From WTFV01 sp965203525 (GTDB lineage: Bacteria > Acidobacteriota > Vicinamibacteria > Vicinamibacterales > UBA8438): a stretch of DNA of 64,000 nucleotides. The position numbers were made by a program, and so were the translations under genes. Below, in pieces: positions 1-7,458 of this stretch (the first letter of the stretch is position 1; each line of letters begins with the position of its first letter). The notes below the pieces were generated by a model. The model saw only the letters and a list, made by a program, of their open reading frames with translations. It did not search any database and had not been told where the DNA came from. Where the stretch lies: positions 5,280,658 to 5,344,657 of the forward strand of contig OZ241898.1 of assembly GCA_965203525.1 (NCBI GenBank), given 5' to 3'.

Positions 1-1059
1 GCCTGGATCCAGGACCGCTGGACGCCGGCGCCGCGGCTGTCGCTCGAGCCGGGCCTGCGCCTCGACTGGAGCACGGTCAACGGCGGCGCCGTCGCATCGC
101 CCCGGTTCGCCGCCACGGTCACGCTCGGCCCGACCCGCCGGCTGCGGGTGGCGGGCGGCCTCTACACGCAGAGCCCGGGTTACGAGAAACTGATCCAGTC
201 CGACTACTTCTTCGACCTCTCGCCCGAGTACGTCACCACCCTGCGGCACGAACGCGCCACGCATCTGGTGGCGGGCATGGAGCAGGACCTCGGACCCGAC
301 ACCGTGGTCCGCGTGGAGGGCTACCGCAAGACGTTCGACGACCTGATCGTCGGCCGGCTCGAATCGGAGACGGCGCGCCGCGCCCGGGTCGCGCGGTACG
401 ACTTTCCGGCCGGTCTGCAGGACAGCGTGCCCGCCGCGGCGCGGATCACCAGCCTGCCGGCCAACGGCGGCGCCGGGATCGCCTGGGGCGTCGACGCCTA
501 CCTGGCTCGGACCGCGCCGGACGCGCGTCTGGCCGGCTGGCTCACCTACGCCTGGGGCCGCGCGAACCGGGAGACCTACGGCCTGCGCTACCCGTTCGAA
601 TACGACCGCCGCCACGGGTTCAACGCCGTCGGCCGCCTCCGTCTGAACGACCGCTGGAGCATGGCGGCGACGGCACAGGTGGCGACCGGCTTCCCGTACA
701 CGCCCGCGGCCGGCGTCCGGGTCGCCGCCGAGGAGGACGCGCGGGGGCGGCTCGTCCCGGCGCGGGACCCTGCCGGCGCGCTGATCTACGGCGTCGACCT
801 CGGCGGCCTCGACCGCCTGCAGCGGGGGCGCCTGCCGCTCTACGCCCGCGTCGACCTGCGGATCAGCCACCGGCCGGGCGGTCCCGGCGGCCGCTGGTCG
901 TGGTACGTCGAAGCGATCAACCTGCTGAACCGCGACAACCCGGTGGCGCTGGAGACCACTCTGGCGCACGCCCCCGGCGCGCTGACGCCGCGCATCGTCG
1001 AAACTCCGACCGCCGGCTTCCCCATCCTCCCGTCGTTCGGCGTCCGCGTCCGCTTCTGA
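1..1059 (+). CDS. TonB-dependent receptor, C-terminal part (5' end outside window)
   Basis: The reading frame is open from base 1 and ends at 1059, so this is the last ~352 residues of a larger outer-membrane protein. Alternating amphipathic strands (for example RLRVAGGLYTQ, WSWYVEAINLLNRDNP, LPSFGVRVRF) and the final aromatic residue are typical of a TonB-dependent beta-barrel. The sentence-like motif YVEAINLLNRDN is the usual penultimate strand of CarboxypepD_reg/TonB receptors of Acidobacteria and Bacteroidetes. It would import a ligand that cannot be guessed without the plug domain, which lies upstream. The first internal ATG-like start (GTG near 148) is not a real start because the homologous frame continues upstream of it. 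Confidence 0.85.
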   Translation, partial: AWIQDRWTPAPRLSLEPGLRLDWSTVNGGAVASPRFAATVTLGPTRRLRVAGGLYTQSPGYEKLIQSDYFFDLSPEYVTTLRHERATHLVAGMEQDLGPDTVVRVEGYRKTFDDLIVGRLESETARRARVARYDFPAGLQDSVPAAARITSLPANGGAGIAWGVDAYLARTAPDARLAGWLTYAWGRANRETYGLRYPFEYDRRHGFNAVGRLRLNDRWSMAATAQVATGFPYTPAAGVRVAAEEDARGRLVPARDPAGALIYGVDLGGLDRLQRGRLPLYARVDLRISHRPGGPGGRWSWYVEAINLLNRDNPVALETTLAHAPGALTPRIVETPTAGFPILPSFGVRVRF

Positions 1060-1063
1060 CCGC

Positions 1064-1080
1064 ACCGGGCCCCGCCCGGT
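1064..1080 (+). terminator. short GC hairpin after the TonB receptor gene
   Basis: ACCGGGC and GCCCGGT form a 7-bp stem with a 3-nt loop five bases after the stop codon. There is no U-tract, so termination by this hairpin is only a suggestion. Confidence 0.3.
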
Positions 1081-1347
1081 TCCGGCCGTCGCCAGACGGC
1101 GGTCCGCCTCGGCACCGCGGACGGCCGGGAATCCGGCGTCTCGTTCCTTTGCGAACCGACGCCGCGGGCGACTCGCCGCCGGCCCGGCTCCCGCCGGCCG
1201 CGGACGGCGCCCGGCGAGGACTTCCGGGCGGGGATCCGGCTATGATCGCCGGGCGCCGGCGTCCGGGCGCGCGCTCTTGCGCGCCGGCGGCGGCGCGGCA
1301 ATCGACGCAACCCGGTGGTCCCACTCGTTCGGAGGAGGAGTGACACG

Positions 1348-1791
1348 ATGTTGAAGCAGAAACGGTATCTCGCCGCGTTCCTCGCTCTCGCGGTCTTCGG
1401 TCTCGGCTACGCGGCCGGCCAGTTCACCGCGTTCGAGAGCGTCGCCCGGGCGCAGTCGGAGCGGATCTTCGAGATGCGGACCTACACCGCGCATCCCGGC
1501 CGCCTCGACGCGCTCAACGCCCGGTTCCGCAACCACACGACGCGGATCTTCGAGAAGCACGGCATGACGAACGTCGGCTACTGGACGCCGCAGGAGGCGC
1601 CGCTGTCCGAGGACACGCTGGTCTACATCCTGGCCCACGACAGCCGCGAGGCCGGGCAGGCGAGCTGGGACGCGTTCCGGGCCGATCCCGAGTGGGCGCG
1701 GGTGGCCGAGGAATCGCAGCGCGACGGCCGGATCGTGCAGAACGTCGACGTGCTGTGGCTGGAGGCGACCGACTACTCGCAGATCAAGTAG
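1348..1791 (+). CDS. exported NIPSNAP family protein
   Basis: A protein of 147 residues. The start at ATG 1348 is chosen because GGAGGAGGAG lies 7 bases upstream; an in-frame GTG at 1315 lacks this. Residues 1-30 form a signal peptide or membrane anchor (AAFLALAVFGLGYAAG). The rest is one NIPSNAP domain with the diagnostic opening IFEMRTYTAHPGRLDAL and the motif GYWTPQE. NIPSNAP domains are dimeric alpha-beta barrel ferredoxin-like folds; bacterial exported members have no established reaction. It stands alone, followed by a convergent membrane-protein gene. Confidence 0.85.
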   Translation: MLKQKRYLAAFLALAVFGLGYAAGQFTAFESVARAQSERIFEMRTYTAHPGRLDALNARFRNHTTRIFEKHGMTNVGYWTPQEAPLSEDTLVYILAHDSREAGQASWDAFRADPEWARVAEESQRDGRIVQNVDVLWLEATDYSQIK

Positions 1792-1818
1792 CGCCGGAGT
1801 GCTCCCGCCTGCGGCGGC

Positions 1819-2565
1819 CTACGTCGCGGCGGGCGCCGCAGGCTCGAACTTCCGCCGGTAGTACCGGGTCCAGACGACGATGGCCGGAATGCCGACGACG
1901 GTCGGCAGGATCCACGGCGCCACGGCGAGCGGTCCGGCGAGCTCCCAGGGCCACAGGCTCTGCGCCCCGAAGACGATGAACGCGGTGTGGAACGCGATGC
2001 CGCCCCCCAGCATCGATCCGAGGTGGCTGTAGAACCAGCCCATGCGCCGCGCCCCCGGGTTGCGCATCGACCGCAGCATGCCGCGGCCCGTGAAGAGGCC
2101 GATCGGACTGAGCCCCAGCAGGATCGGGGACACGTCGGACCATACCGCCAGCGCGAAGACGACGACGGTGACGCTGCCCGCGATGGAGGCCCAGGCGAGC
2201 GCTTCGTGGACCGGGGTCCGCAGCGTCTCCGGCGCCCGCCGCGTGGCCACCACCCGCATCGCCTGCCGCACCGTGGCGAACGTCGTCACCCCGAGGTAGC
2301 CGAGGAACAGGGCGAAGCCGTACAGGTCGGGCCGTTCCACGAGGCCGATGCCCTGCGCCTGGTACGAGACGATCCGGCCGGCCGACGCGGTGACCGCCGA
2401 CAGCGTCACGACGTAGGCGCAGTAGGTGTAGACGCGGCCGGCCCGCACGTGCGCCCGGCCCCCCTTGCGGGCGAAGACGGGGACCCAGAACGCCGCGAGG
2501 CCGACGAACCCGGTGGCGGCGTGGATCCCGACGAGGACGTCGAACAGCACGGTCACGATGCTCAT
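1819..2565 (-). CDS. DUF2306-like integral membrane protein
   Basis: A 248-residue polytopic membrane protein with about seven hydrophobic segments. The N-terminal pattern IHAATGFVGLAAF followed by KGGRAHVRAGRVY resembles the DUF2306 membrane family (HIxxGxxxL...KGxxxHxxxGRxF). I start it at ATG 2565; the frame remains open far upstream through the toxin-antitoxin pair on the other strand, which is a high-GC shadow. No function is known for the family; some members are proposed to be heme- or redox-related, but nothing here shows it. Confidence 0.6.
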   Translation of the reverse strand: MSIVTVLFDVLVGIHAATGFVGLAAFWVPVFARKGGRAHVRAGRVYTYCAYVVTLSAVTASAGRIVSYQAQGIGLVERPDLYGFALFLGYLGVTTFATVRQAMRVVATRRAPETLRTPVHEALAWASIAGSVTVVVFALAVWSDVSPILLGLSPIGLFTGRGMLRSMRNPGARRMGWFYSHLGSMLGGGIAFHTAFIVFGAQSLWPWELAGPLAVAPWILPTVVGIPAIVVWTRYYRRKFEPAAPAAT

Positions 2566-2608
2566 GATGGAAGGCCCTTCACCGAGGATAACCAGGTATG
2601 ATGGTGGT

Positions 2609-2845
2609 ATGAAAACCGCAGTCTCACTGCCGGACGAGCTCTTCCTGTCGGCCGACGACCTGGCCAAACGGCAGGGGATGTCGCGGAGCAGGCTGTTCGC
2701 CGTCGCGCTCGCCGAGTACGTGGCGAGGCATCGCGACGAGGACGTCACGACGAAGCTGAACGAAGTGCTCGCCAGTGAACCGAGCGGCATCGATCCGGCG
2801 TTGCGGGCAACCCAGGCCCGCAGCGTCGGCGCCGGGAAATGGTAG
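2609..2845 (+). CDS. MazE/RHH-type antitoxin
   Basis: A 78-residue protein beginning MKTAVSLPDELF, the ribbon-helix-helix signature found in antitoxins, followed by the SRSRLFAVALAEYVARH helix pair and an unstructured toxin-binding tail. Its stop overlaps the start of the following MazF-type toxin gene by 7 bases (ATGGTAG), which indicates translational coupling and a two-gene operon. It should bind its own promoter as a dimer and neutralise the toxin; the promoter would lie in 2566-2608 between the divergent membrane-protein gene and this one. Confidence 0.8.
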   Translation: MKTAVSLPDELFLSADDLAKRQGMSRSRLFAVALAEYVARHRDEDVTTKLNEVLASEPSGIDPALRATQARSVGAGKW

Positions 2846-3183
2846 TCGCGCGGCGCGAGGTGTGGTGGGCCGACCTGGACGAGCCGCGCGGCTCCGCACC
2901 CGGGTTTCGTCGTCCCATCCTCATTGTCCAGGCTGACGCCTTCAACAGAAGCAGGCTCAGGACCATCCTCGGAGTGATCCTGACGTCGAACGCGAGGCTC
3001 GTCGCGATGCCCGGGAACGTCCTTCTCCCGGCGCAGCGCACCGGGCTTCCGAAGGACTCCGTGGCCAACGTCACGCAGATCGTGACCCTCGACGAAGACT
3101 GTCTTTCCCGCCGGGTGGGGCAGATCTCGCCGGGGCTGATGGCGCGCGTGGACGCCGGACTCAGGCGCGTGCTGGCGCTGTAG
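2839..3183 (+). CDS. MazF/PemK-family mRNA interferase toxin
   Basis: A 114-residue protein of normal MazF length. It shows the family landmarks in order: REVWWADLDEPRGS (the strand with the conserved Asp/Glu loop), RRPILIVQADAFN, the central TVIGVxLTSN-like segment LGVILTSNARL, and LPKDSVANVTQIVTLD (the KDSVVNxSQ-like catalytic strand). These proteins cleave single-stranded mRNA in a sequence-specific way. All core elements are present, so it is probably functional. It is co-translated with the antitoxin upstream. Confidence 0.88.
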   Translation: MVVARREVWWADLDEPRGSAPGFRRPILIVQADAFNRSRLRTILGVILTSNARLVAMPGNVLLPAQRTGLPKDSVANVTQIVTLDEDCLSRRVGQISPGLMARVDAGLRRVLAL

Positions 3184-3229
3184 CCCGGCGCGCACGGGCT
3201 GGCGGAATCTCCGGGCCGCGTGCGCCGGG

Positions 3230-4378
3230 CTACGGATCCAGATGCACCTCGGCGAGCGCGATCCCCCGCTCGCCGGCGACCGCGTACAGGAGGTAGACGC
3301 GGCCGTCTTCCTCGAAGATCGCCGGATCGCGCAACTGGTTCACCGGGACGTTGACGGCGCCGCCGCGGGACGGCTCCACCGGCAGGTCCGCGCCTTCCCA
3401 CGGCCGCTCCGGGCGGAGCACCTCCGTCCGCTCCGTCGCCTGCCAGTCCCGCCAGTCGCCGGACAGGTCGATGCCAGCCGCCCACACCCGCTCGGGTGCG
3501 TCGCCCCGCTCGGTCCAGAAGACGAACAGCCGGTCGCCGCGCTTCAGCAGGGCCGAGTGCCGCATGTTCGGGTTGAACAGATCCGGTCCCTCCTCGAAGC
3601 CGGTCAGACCGTCGCGGGAGCGGTACATCACGCCCGGCATGGCCAGCGCGTAGACGTGACCGTCGTGCCGGAACGCGCGGAAGTACGGCCGGCCGAGGAT
3701 CTCCGGGCGCCCTTCGAAGCGCAGGCCGTCCGACGAGACCGCGGCGCGGGTCACCTGCGGGCCGCGCTCCCGCCCGTGGAAGTACATGACGATCTCCCGC
3801 CGCTCCTCGATCACGTGGACGTCCGGCGATGCGACGTGCGCGTACGCTCCGGCCGGGTTGGCCGAGTCGACTCCGCAGGGCGGGCAGGTGACCGGGAAGT
3901 GCGACTGCTCGATCCGCAACGTCCCCGGCTCGTACGTCGTCCACGGCCCGGTCAGGTCGTCCGCGTAGGCGAGGCGAACGTAGAGGCCGCGGTGATCGGC
4001 GAAGTACAGGTAGTAGCGGCCGAGCGGGTTCTCCACCCAGTCGGGCACGCGGATGAGCGACGGCCCGGCGATGTTGCTCCCCATCCGCCCGTCCATGTCG
4101 GGGATGATGATGGGAGCGTCGAGCAGGCGCTCGATGCGGATGGTCCGCGCCGCCTCCGCCCCCGCCGGGATCGGCCCCCGTGCGGCGGGCGGCTCGGGCG
4201 GCGGCCGGCGGGACTGCGCCGCGGCCGCGCCCGGCGGCGCAAGCGCATGGCCCTCCAGACCCGCGAGCAGCACATCCGGGCGGGACTGCGCCGCGGCCGC
4301 GACCGGCGGCACGAGGGCCAGCACGGCCGCGAGCGACAGCGCGGCGCGCACGCACGCGGTGGGGTGTTTCGTGGTCAT
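3230..4378 (-). CDS. exported five-bladed beta-propeller protein, GH43/GH32-like fold
   Basis: A 382-residue protein with a signal peptide (residues 1-30, ending near AAAAQS). The body has repeated propeller strands such as YYLYFADHRGLYVRLAYADDLTGPW, YMYFHGRE-like, and VYLLYAVAGERGIALAEV, the pattern of glycoside-hydrolase clan-F/J propellers. Acidic residues suited to catalysis (DMDGRMGSN, SPDVHV) are present but I cannot assign a substrate. The region coding for the signal-cleavage site is duplicated in frame with a 72-bp period (AAAAQSR occurs twice, 24 codons apart). AGGAGAGG precedes ATG 4378. Confidence 0.6.
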   Translation of the reverse strand: MTTKHPTACVRAALSLAAVLALVPPVAAAAQSRPDVLLAGLEGHALAPPGAAAAQSRRPPPEPPAARGPIPAGAEAARTIRIERLLDAPIIIPDMDGRMGSNIAGPSLIRVPDWVENPLGRYYLYFADHRGLYVRLAYADDLTGPWTTYEPGTLRIEQSHFPVTCPPCGVDSANPAGAYAHVASPDVHVIEERREIVMYFHGRERGPQVTRAAVSSDGLRFEGRPEILGRPYFRAFRHDGHVYALAMPGVMYRSRDGLTGFEEGPDLFNPNMRHSALLKRGDRLFVFWTERGDAPERVWAAGIDLSGDWRDWQATERTEVLRPERPWEGADLPVEPSRGGAVNVPVNQLRDPAIFEEDGRVYLLYAVAGERGIALAEVHLDP

Positions 4379-4420
4379 CGGTCCTCTCCTCGCCGCATGA
4401 CGCCGATTCTACCAGCCCCC

Positions 4421-4667
4421 GTGGTGACCGCGTGCCGCACCGAGAGCCGCGAGGCGGAGGGGACGACGAATGAGCGCCGCCGGCGCCGTCGAGTGGTGAC
4501 CGCGTGCCGCGCCGCGAGGCGCGAGGCGGGGCGAGAGGACGGCGAGACCCGGCCATGCCATGATGGAGGCGCGCGAACTCCATTGGCGACCGCGCATGAG
4601 CGCCGTGTTGCCGGTGCCGACCGCCTGCATGTCATGATGGAGGCGCGCGAACTTCCATGGCGACCCC
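4421..4667. repeat. two locus-specific duplications before the gene at 4657
   Basis: GTGGTGACCGCGTGCCGC occurs at 4421 and 4493 (period 72). CATGATGGAGGCGCGCGAAC occurs at 4559 and 4633 (period 74), and the second copy runs through the ATG start of the next gene (ATGGCGACC at 4657, against ATTGGCGAC in the first copy). Thus the start region of the gene has been copied upstream and has lost its start codon. Confidence 0.85.
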
Positions 4668-5715
4668 GATGGATCCCGGCCGCGGGGCGGCCGGCCAGCC
4701 TGCCGTCCCGTACTCGTACCGGCTCGCGGCGGCCGGCGCCCTCGTCGGGCTGGTCGTCTCCCTCGGCATGATCCCGGCCGGCGGCGGCCTCGCCGCCCGC
4801 GCCGGCATGGGTCTCCGTTTCGCGGCGATCGGCGCCCTGTTCACGGCCTGGATCGTGTTCTGGCTGAACCGGTGCGACACCGGCCGGCAGCAGCGGACGG
4901 TCCGGATCGTCCTCGCCGGCCTCGCTCCGTTCCTGCTGTTCGGCGTCCTGCTGGGCGGCCTGATCGGCGTCGCCGGCATCTTCGTCAACCTGTTCCTGCC
5001 GGTGTTCGTCGTGCTGCCGCCGCTGGTGTACGGCCTGCGCCGCGAGTGGCGCTCGTTCGCCGCCGCGCTGGCCGCCGTCCTCGTCCTCGCGCCGTTGCTC
5101 GTCCGCGGCGTCCTGCGCGAGACGCCGGAGGAAGTGGAGCGCCGGCGCCGGTTCTGCGCCGAGTGGTACGACGCCGGCGAAGCGGTCTGGAACGCGGAGG
5201 CCCGGACGTGTGACCGCTCCGCCGCCGGAGAAATGCGCGACGGGCTCGAAGGTGCGACGGTGCACGCGCCCGGACCGGCCGGCGCGACGCCGGTCACGCT
5301 GTACCCCGAGTTCGACGAGCGCCGGCAGGAACGGTTCGCGCGGGGAGCGGTCCCGCCGGAGGCCGGCGACGACGACGCGGACGTCGTCGTCACCATCCGC
5401 CGGGCCGACCGGATCACCGTGCTGGAGGGCGAACGGGACCCGCGCCTCTTCCTCGTGCCGTTCCACGTCGACCGGCCGCGCACGGGAGCCGGTGCCGCCG
5501 CCTACGTCGGCGTGTTCCGCGACGCCGGCGGGTGGAACGTCGAGCACGTCGGCTCGTTGCGTCTGGCCGCCGGCGCGGAGATCGCGGACGTGTCCGCAAC
5601 GCTGACGGACACGGCGACGCGCACGTGGGAAGGGCGGATCCGCTACGCCGACGGCCGGCCCGACGAGGCGTTCACGTTCCGGCCGGACGATCCGACCCCG
5701 CCGGCCGGCCCCTGA
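4657..5715 (+). CDS. hypothetical membrane protein with extracytoplasmic C-terminal domain
   Basis: A 352-residue protein not assignable to a named family. Residues ~20-150 contain four hydrophobic segments (for example AAAGALVGLVVSLGMIPAGG and LAGLAPFLLFGVLLGGLIGVAG); residues ~150-352 are hydrophilic, rich in Asp/Arg, and look like a beta-rich soluble domain with two cysteines (CAEWYDAG, TCDRS) that may pair. The start is at ATG 4657; its upstream region is a duplicated sequence. It is monocistronic by spacing. No catalytic motif is seen. Confidence 0.6.
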   Translation: MATPMDPGRGAAGQPAVPYSYRLAAAGALVGLVVSLGMIPAGGGLAARAGMGLRFAAIGALFTAWIVFWLNRCDTGRQQRTVRIVLAGLAPFLLFGVLLGGLIGVAGIFVNLFLPVFVVLPPLVYGLRREWRSFAAALAAVLVLAPLLVRGVLRETPEEVERRRRFCAEWYDAGEAVWNAEARTCDRSAAGEMRDGLEGATVHAPGPAGATPVTLYPEFDERRQERFARGAVPPEAGDDDADVVVTIRRADRITVLEGERDPRLFLVPFHVDRPRTGAGAAAYVGVFRDAGGWNVEHVGSLRLAAGAEIADVSATLTDTATRTWEGRIRYADGRPDEAFTFRPDDPTPPAGP

Positions 5716-5742
5716 AGCCGGCCCGCGGCGAAGCGATTGGCC

Positions 5743-5857
5743 GAGCTCCGCGAAGCCCTGCCAGGGCTTGCGAACCGCGGACTTCAGGGCCGGAGTGACG
5801 GTTCGCTGCTTCGTCAGGAGCTCCGCGAAGCGCTGCCGGGGCTTGCGAACCGCGGGG
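5743..5857. repeat. 40-bp direct repeat, period 75
   Basis: GAGCTCCGCGAAG...GGGCTTGCGAACCGCGG occurs at 5743 and again at 5818 with a few substitutions. It lies between the membrane-protein gene and the exported-protein gene and would encode LREALPGLANRG twice, but there is no start or ribosome site for such a peptide. Confidence 0.85.
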
Positions 5858-5916
5858 ACCTGAGCGATGATGGGCGGGTTCCGGACAACGACGGCAGCCT
5901 CCCGGGAGGGTTTGAG

Positions 5917-6981
5917 ATGGATCATCTTCTTCGAACAGTCGCCGCGGTGCTCACGGCCGGTCTGCTGGCTTCCGGACCGGCCTTCGCCCAGAGCCGGCCC
6001 GAGAGCGCCCCGGACGCGGATCCGGGGGGCTGGGAGACGCCCCGCCTGCCGGACGGCCGGCCCGACCTGCAGGGCTACTGGACCACCCAGACCTTCACGC
6101 CGCTGGAGCGCCCCGAGTATCTCGGCGACCAGGCGTTCTACACCGAGGAGGAGTTCGCGCTGCTCCAGTCGCAACTGACGGTCGACGGGGCCGACCCGCT
6201 GGCGCGCTTCGTCATCGAGATCGCCGACCCGGAGGAACGGGCGCGGGTCCTCGACCAGAGCCACCGCGACGAGACCTACGTCCACTACGACAACGCCATC
6301 TGGCTCGGCACCAGCGTGCCGAAGGGGTTGTCGACGCGGCGCACCTCGCTGATCACCGACCCGCCGAACGGCCGGGTCCCGCCGCGCAACGAGCAGGCGC
6401 AGGCGCGGGCGGCGGCGCGGCGCGCGGCGCGCGGAGACCGGGGGGTCTTCGACGGGTACGAGCTGCGTCCGCACAGCGAGCGCTGCCTCAACTACCGCTA
6501 CAACGCGCCGCCGCTGCAGCCCCCCTCGTACAACGACATCCACCAGATCTTCCAGACGGCGACGCACGTCGTGATCTCCACCGAGCAGACCACCCACGGG
6601 CCGCGGATCATCCCGATCGACGGGCGCCCGCCCGTGTCGGAGAAGATCCGCCAGTGGCCGGGCGACTCGCGCGGGCGCTGGGAGGGCGACACCCTGGTCG
6701 TCGAGAGCAGCCACTTCAACGACAAGACCGCGTGGCAGGGATCGAGCCGCGGCCTCAAGGTGGAGGAGCGGTTCACGCGGGTGGCCGACGACCGGATCCA
6801 CTACACGTTCACGGTGGAGGACCCGGCCACCTGGGACCGGCCGTGGAGCGCCGAGATCCCGATGACGACCACCGAAGGGCCGATGTACGAGTACGCCTGC
6901 CACGAGGGCAATCACGACATCCGGCACATTCAGGAGGTCTACCGCAACCTCGAGCGGCAGGAGCTCCTGGAGGCGCGCTGA
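5917..6981 (+). CDS. exported protein, family shared with 53212-54183
   Basis: A 354-residue protein with a signal peptide cleaved near AFAQS. GGGAGGG 6 bases before ATG 5917 decides the start. It is a paralogue of the protein at 53212-54183: both open with RPDLQGYW/HPDLQGIW, contain SLITDPPNGRVPP/SMLIDPPDGRFPP, a Cys in HSERCLN/WERCVTRG, IIPIDGRPPVS/VVPLDGRPPLS, WPGDSRGRWEGDTLVV/WNGDSRGHWEGGTLVV, and end with MYEYACHEGN. The invariant Cys, His and acidic residues suggest a metal- or cofactor-binding beta-rich fold. The family is abundant in Acidobacteria but I know of no assigned function. Confidence 0.75.
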   Translation: MDHLLRTVAAVLTAGLLASGPAFAQSRPESAPDADPGGWETPRLPDGRPDLQGYWTTQTFTPLERPEYLGDQAFYTEEEFALLQSQLTVDGADPLARFVIEIADPEERARVLDQSHRDETYVHYDNAIWLGTSVPKGLSTRRTSLITDPPNGRVPPRNEQAQARAAARRAARGDRGVFDGYELRPHSERCLNYRYNAPPLQPPSYNDIHQIFQTATHVVISTEQTTHGPRIIPIDGRPPVSEKIRQWPGDSRGRWEGDTLVVESSHFNDKTAWQGSSRGLKVEERFTRVADDRIHYTFTVEDPATWDRPWSAEIPMTTTEGPMYEYACHEGNHDIRHIQEVYRNLERQELLEAR

Positions 6982-7077
6982 ACCCCGCCGTTCGTCCGCT
7001 TCGTCCCCCCGCAACGGCGCCGGGAGCGGGCCGTAACACCGGACCACGCCCTCCGGCCCGCGTCCGGCGCCGGCTTG

Positions 7078-7237
7078 GCAGCCCGTGGCGGAATCCCCGC
7101 TGCATGCGACGGGCGCCGCATCCCGGCTGAACTGCGTCGTTCGTCGGTCGCATAGGGCCGATATGCTCCCTCCTCACGCCTTGTCAGCCGGGCGCCCCGC
7201 CCGTCTCGGTGCGACGCGGGGTTTCGCCACGGGCTGC
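7078..7237. repeat. 160-bp segment bounded by a 22-23 bp inverted repeat
   Basis: GCAGCCCGTGGCGGAATCCC at 7078 is matched in inverted orientation by the sequence ending at 7237 (GGGGTTTCGCCACGGGCTGC), with 13 outer bases perfect. It abuts the MITE-like element at 7238. It may be a separate small insertion or a long-stem terminator of the gene ending at 6981. Confidence 0.5.
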
Positions 7238-7458
7238 TAGTGTCCCGTAATCGTGATTCGCGGAATATTCGAGATGGGCGTTTCCACAACGTTCATGGGG
7301 TATTTTCTGCTGTCCCTGGCTTTCGCGAACCTCACGGCCGGGACACTAGTGTCCCGTAATCGTGGTTCGCGAAAGATTTCGGTGCGGGGCGTTTCTCCAA
7401 ATTTTACGGGCCTTTTCAGCCGTCCCCGGCTTTCGCGAACTTCACTGACTGGACACTA
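7238..7458. mobile_element. two tandem MITE-like palindromic elements sharing a TA
   Basis: Each unit is about 111 bp (7238-7348 and 7347-7458), begins TAGTGTCCCGTAATCG and ends GGACACTA, so the termini are inverted repeats, and the units share the dinucleotide TA. In the second unit GTTCGCGAAAG is paired with CTTTCGCGAAC further in. The units are diverged from each other (roughly 70%) and lower in GC than the surroundings. No transposase is encoded. The terminal TA suggests TA target choice. The last three bases provide the stop codon of the next gene. Confidence 0.65.
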
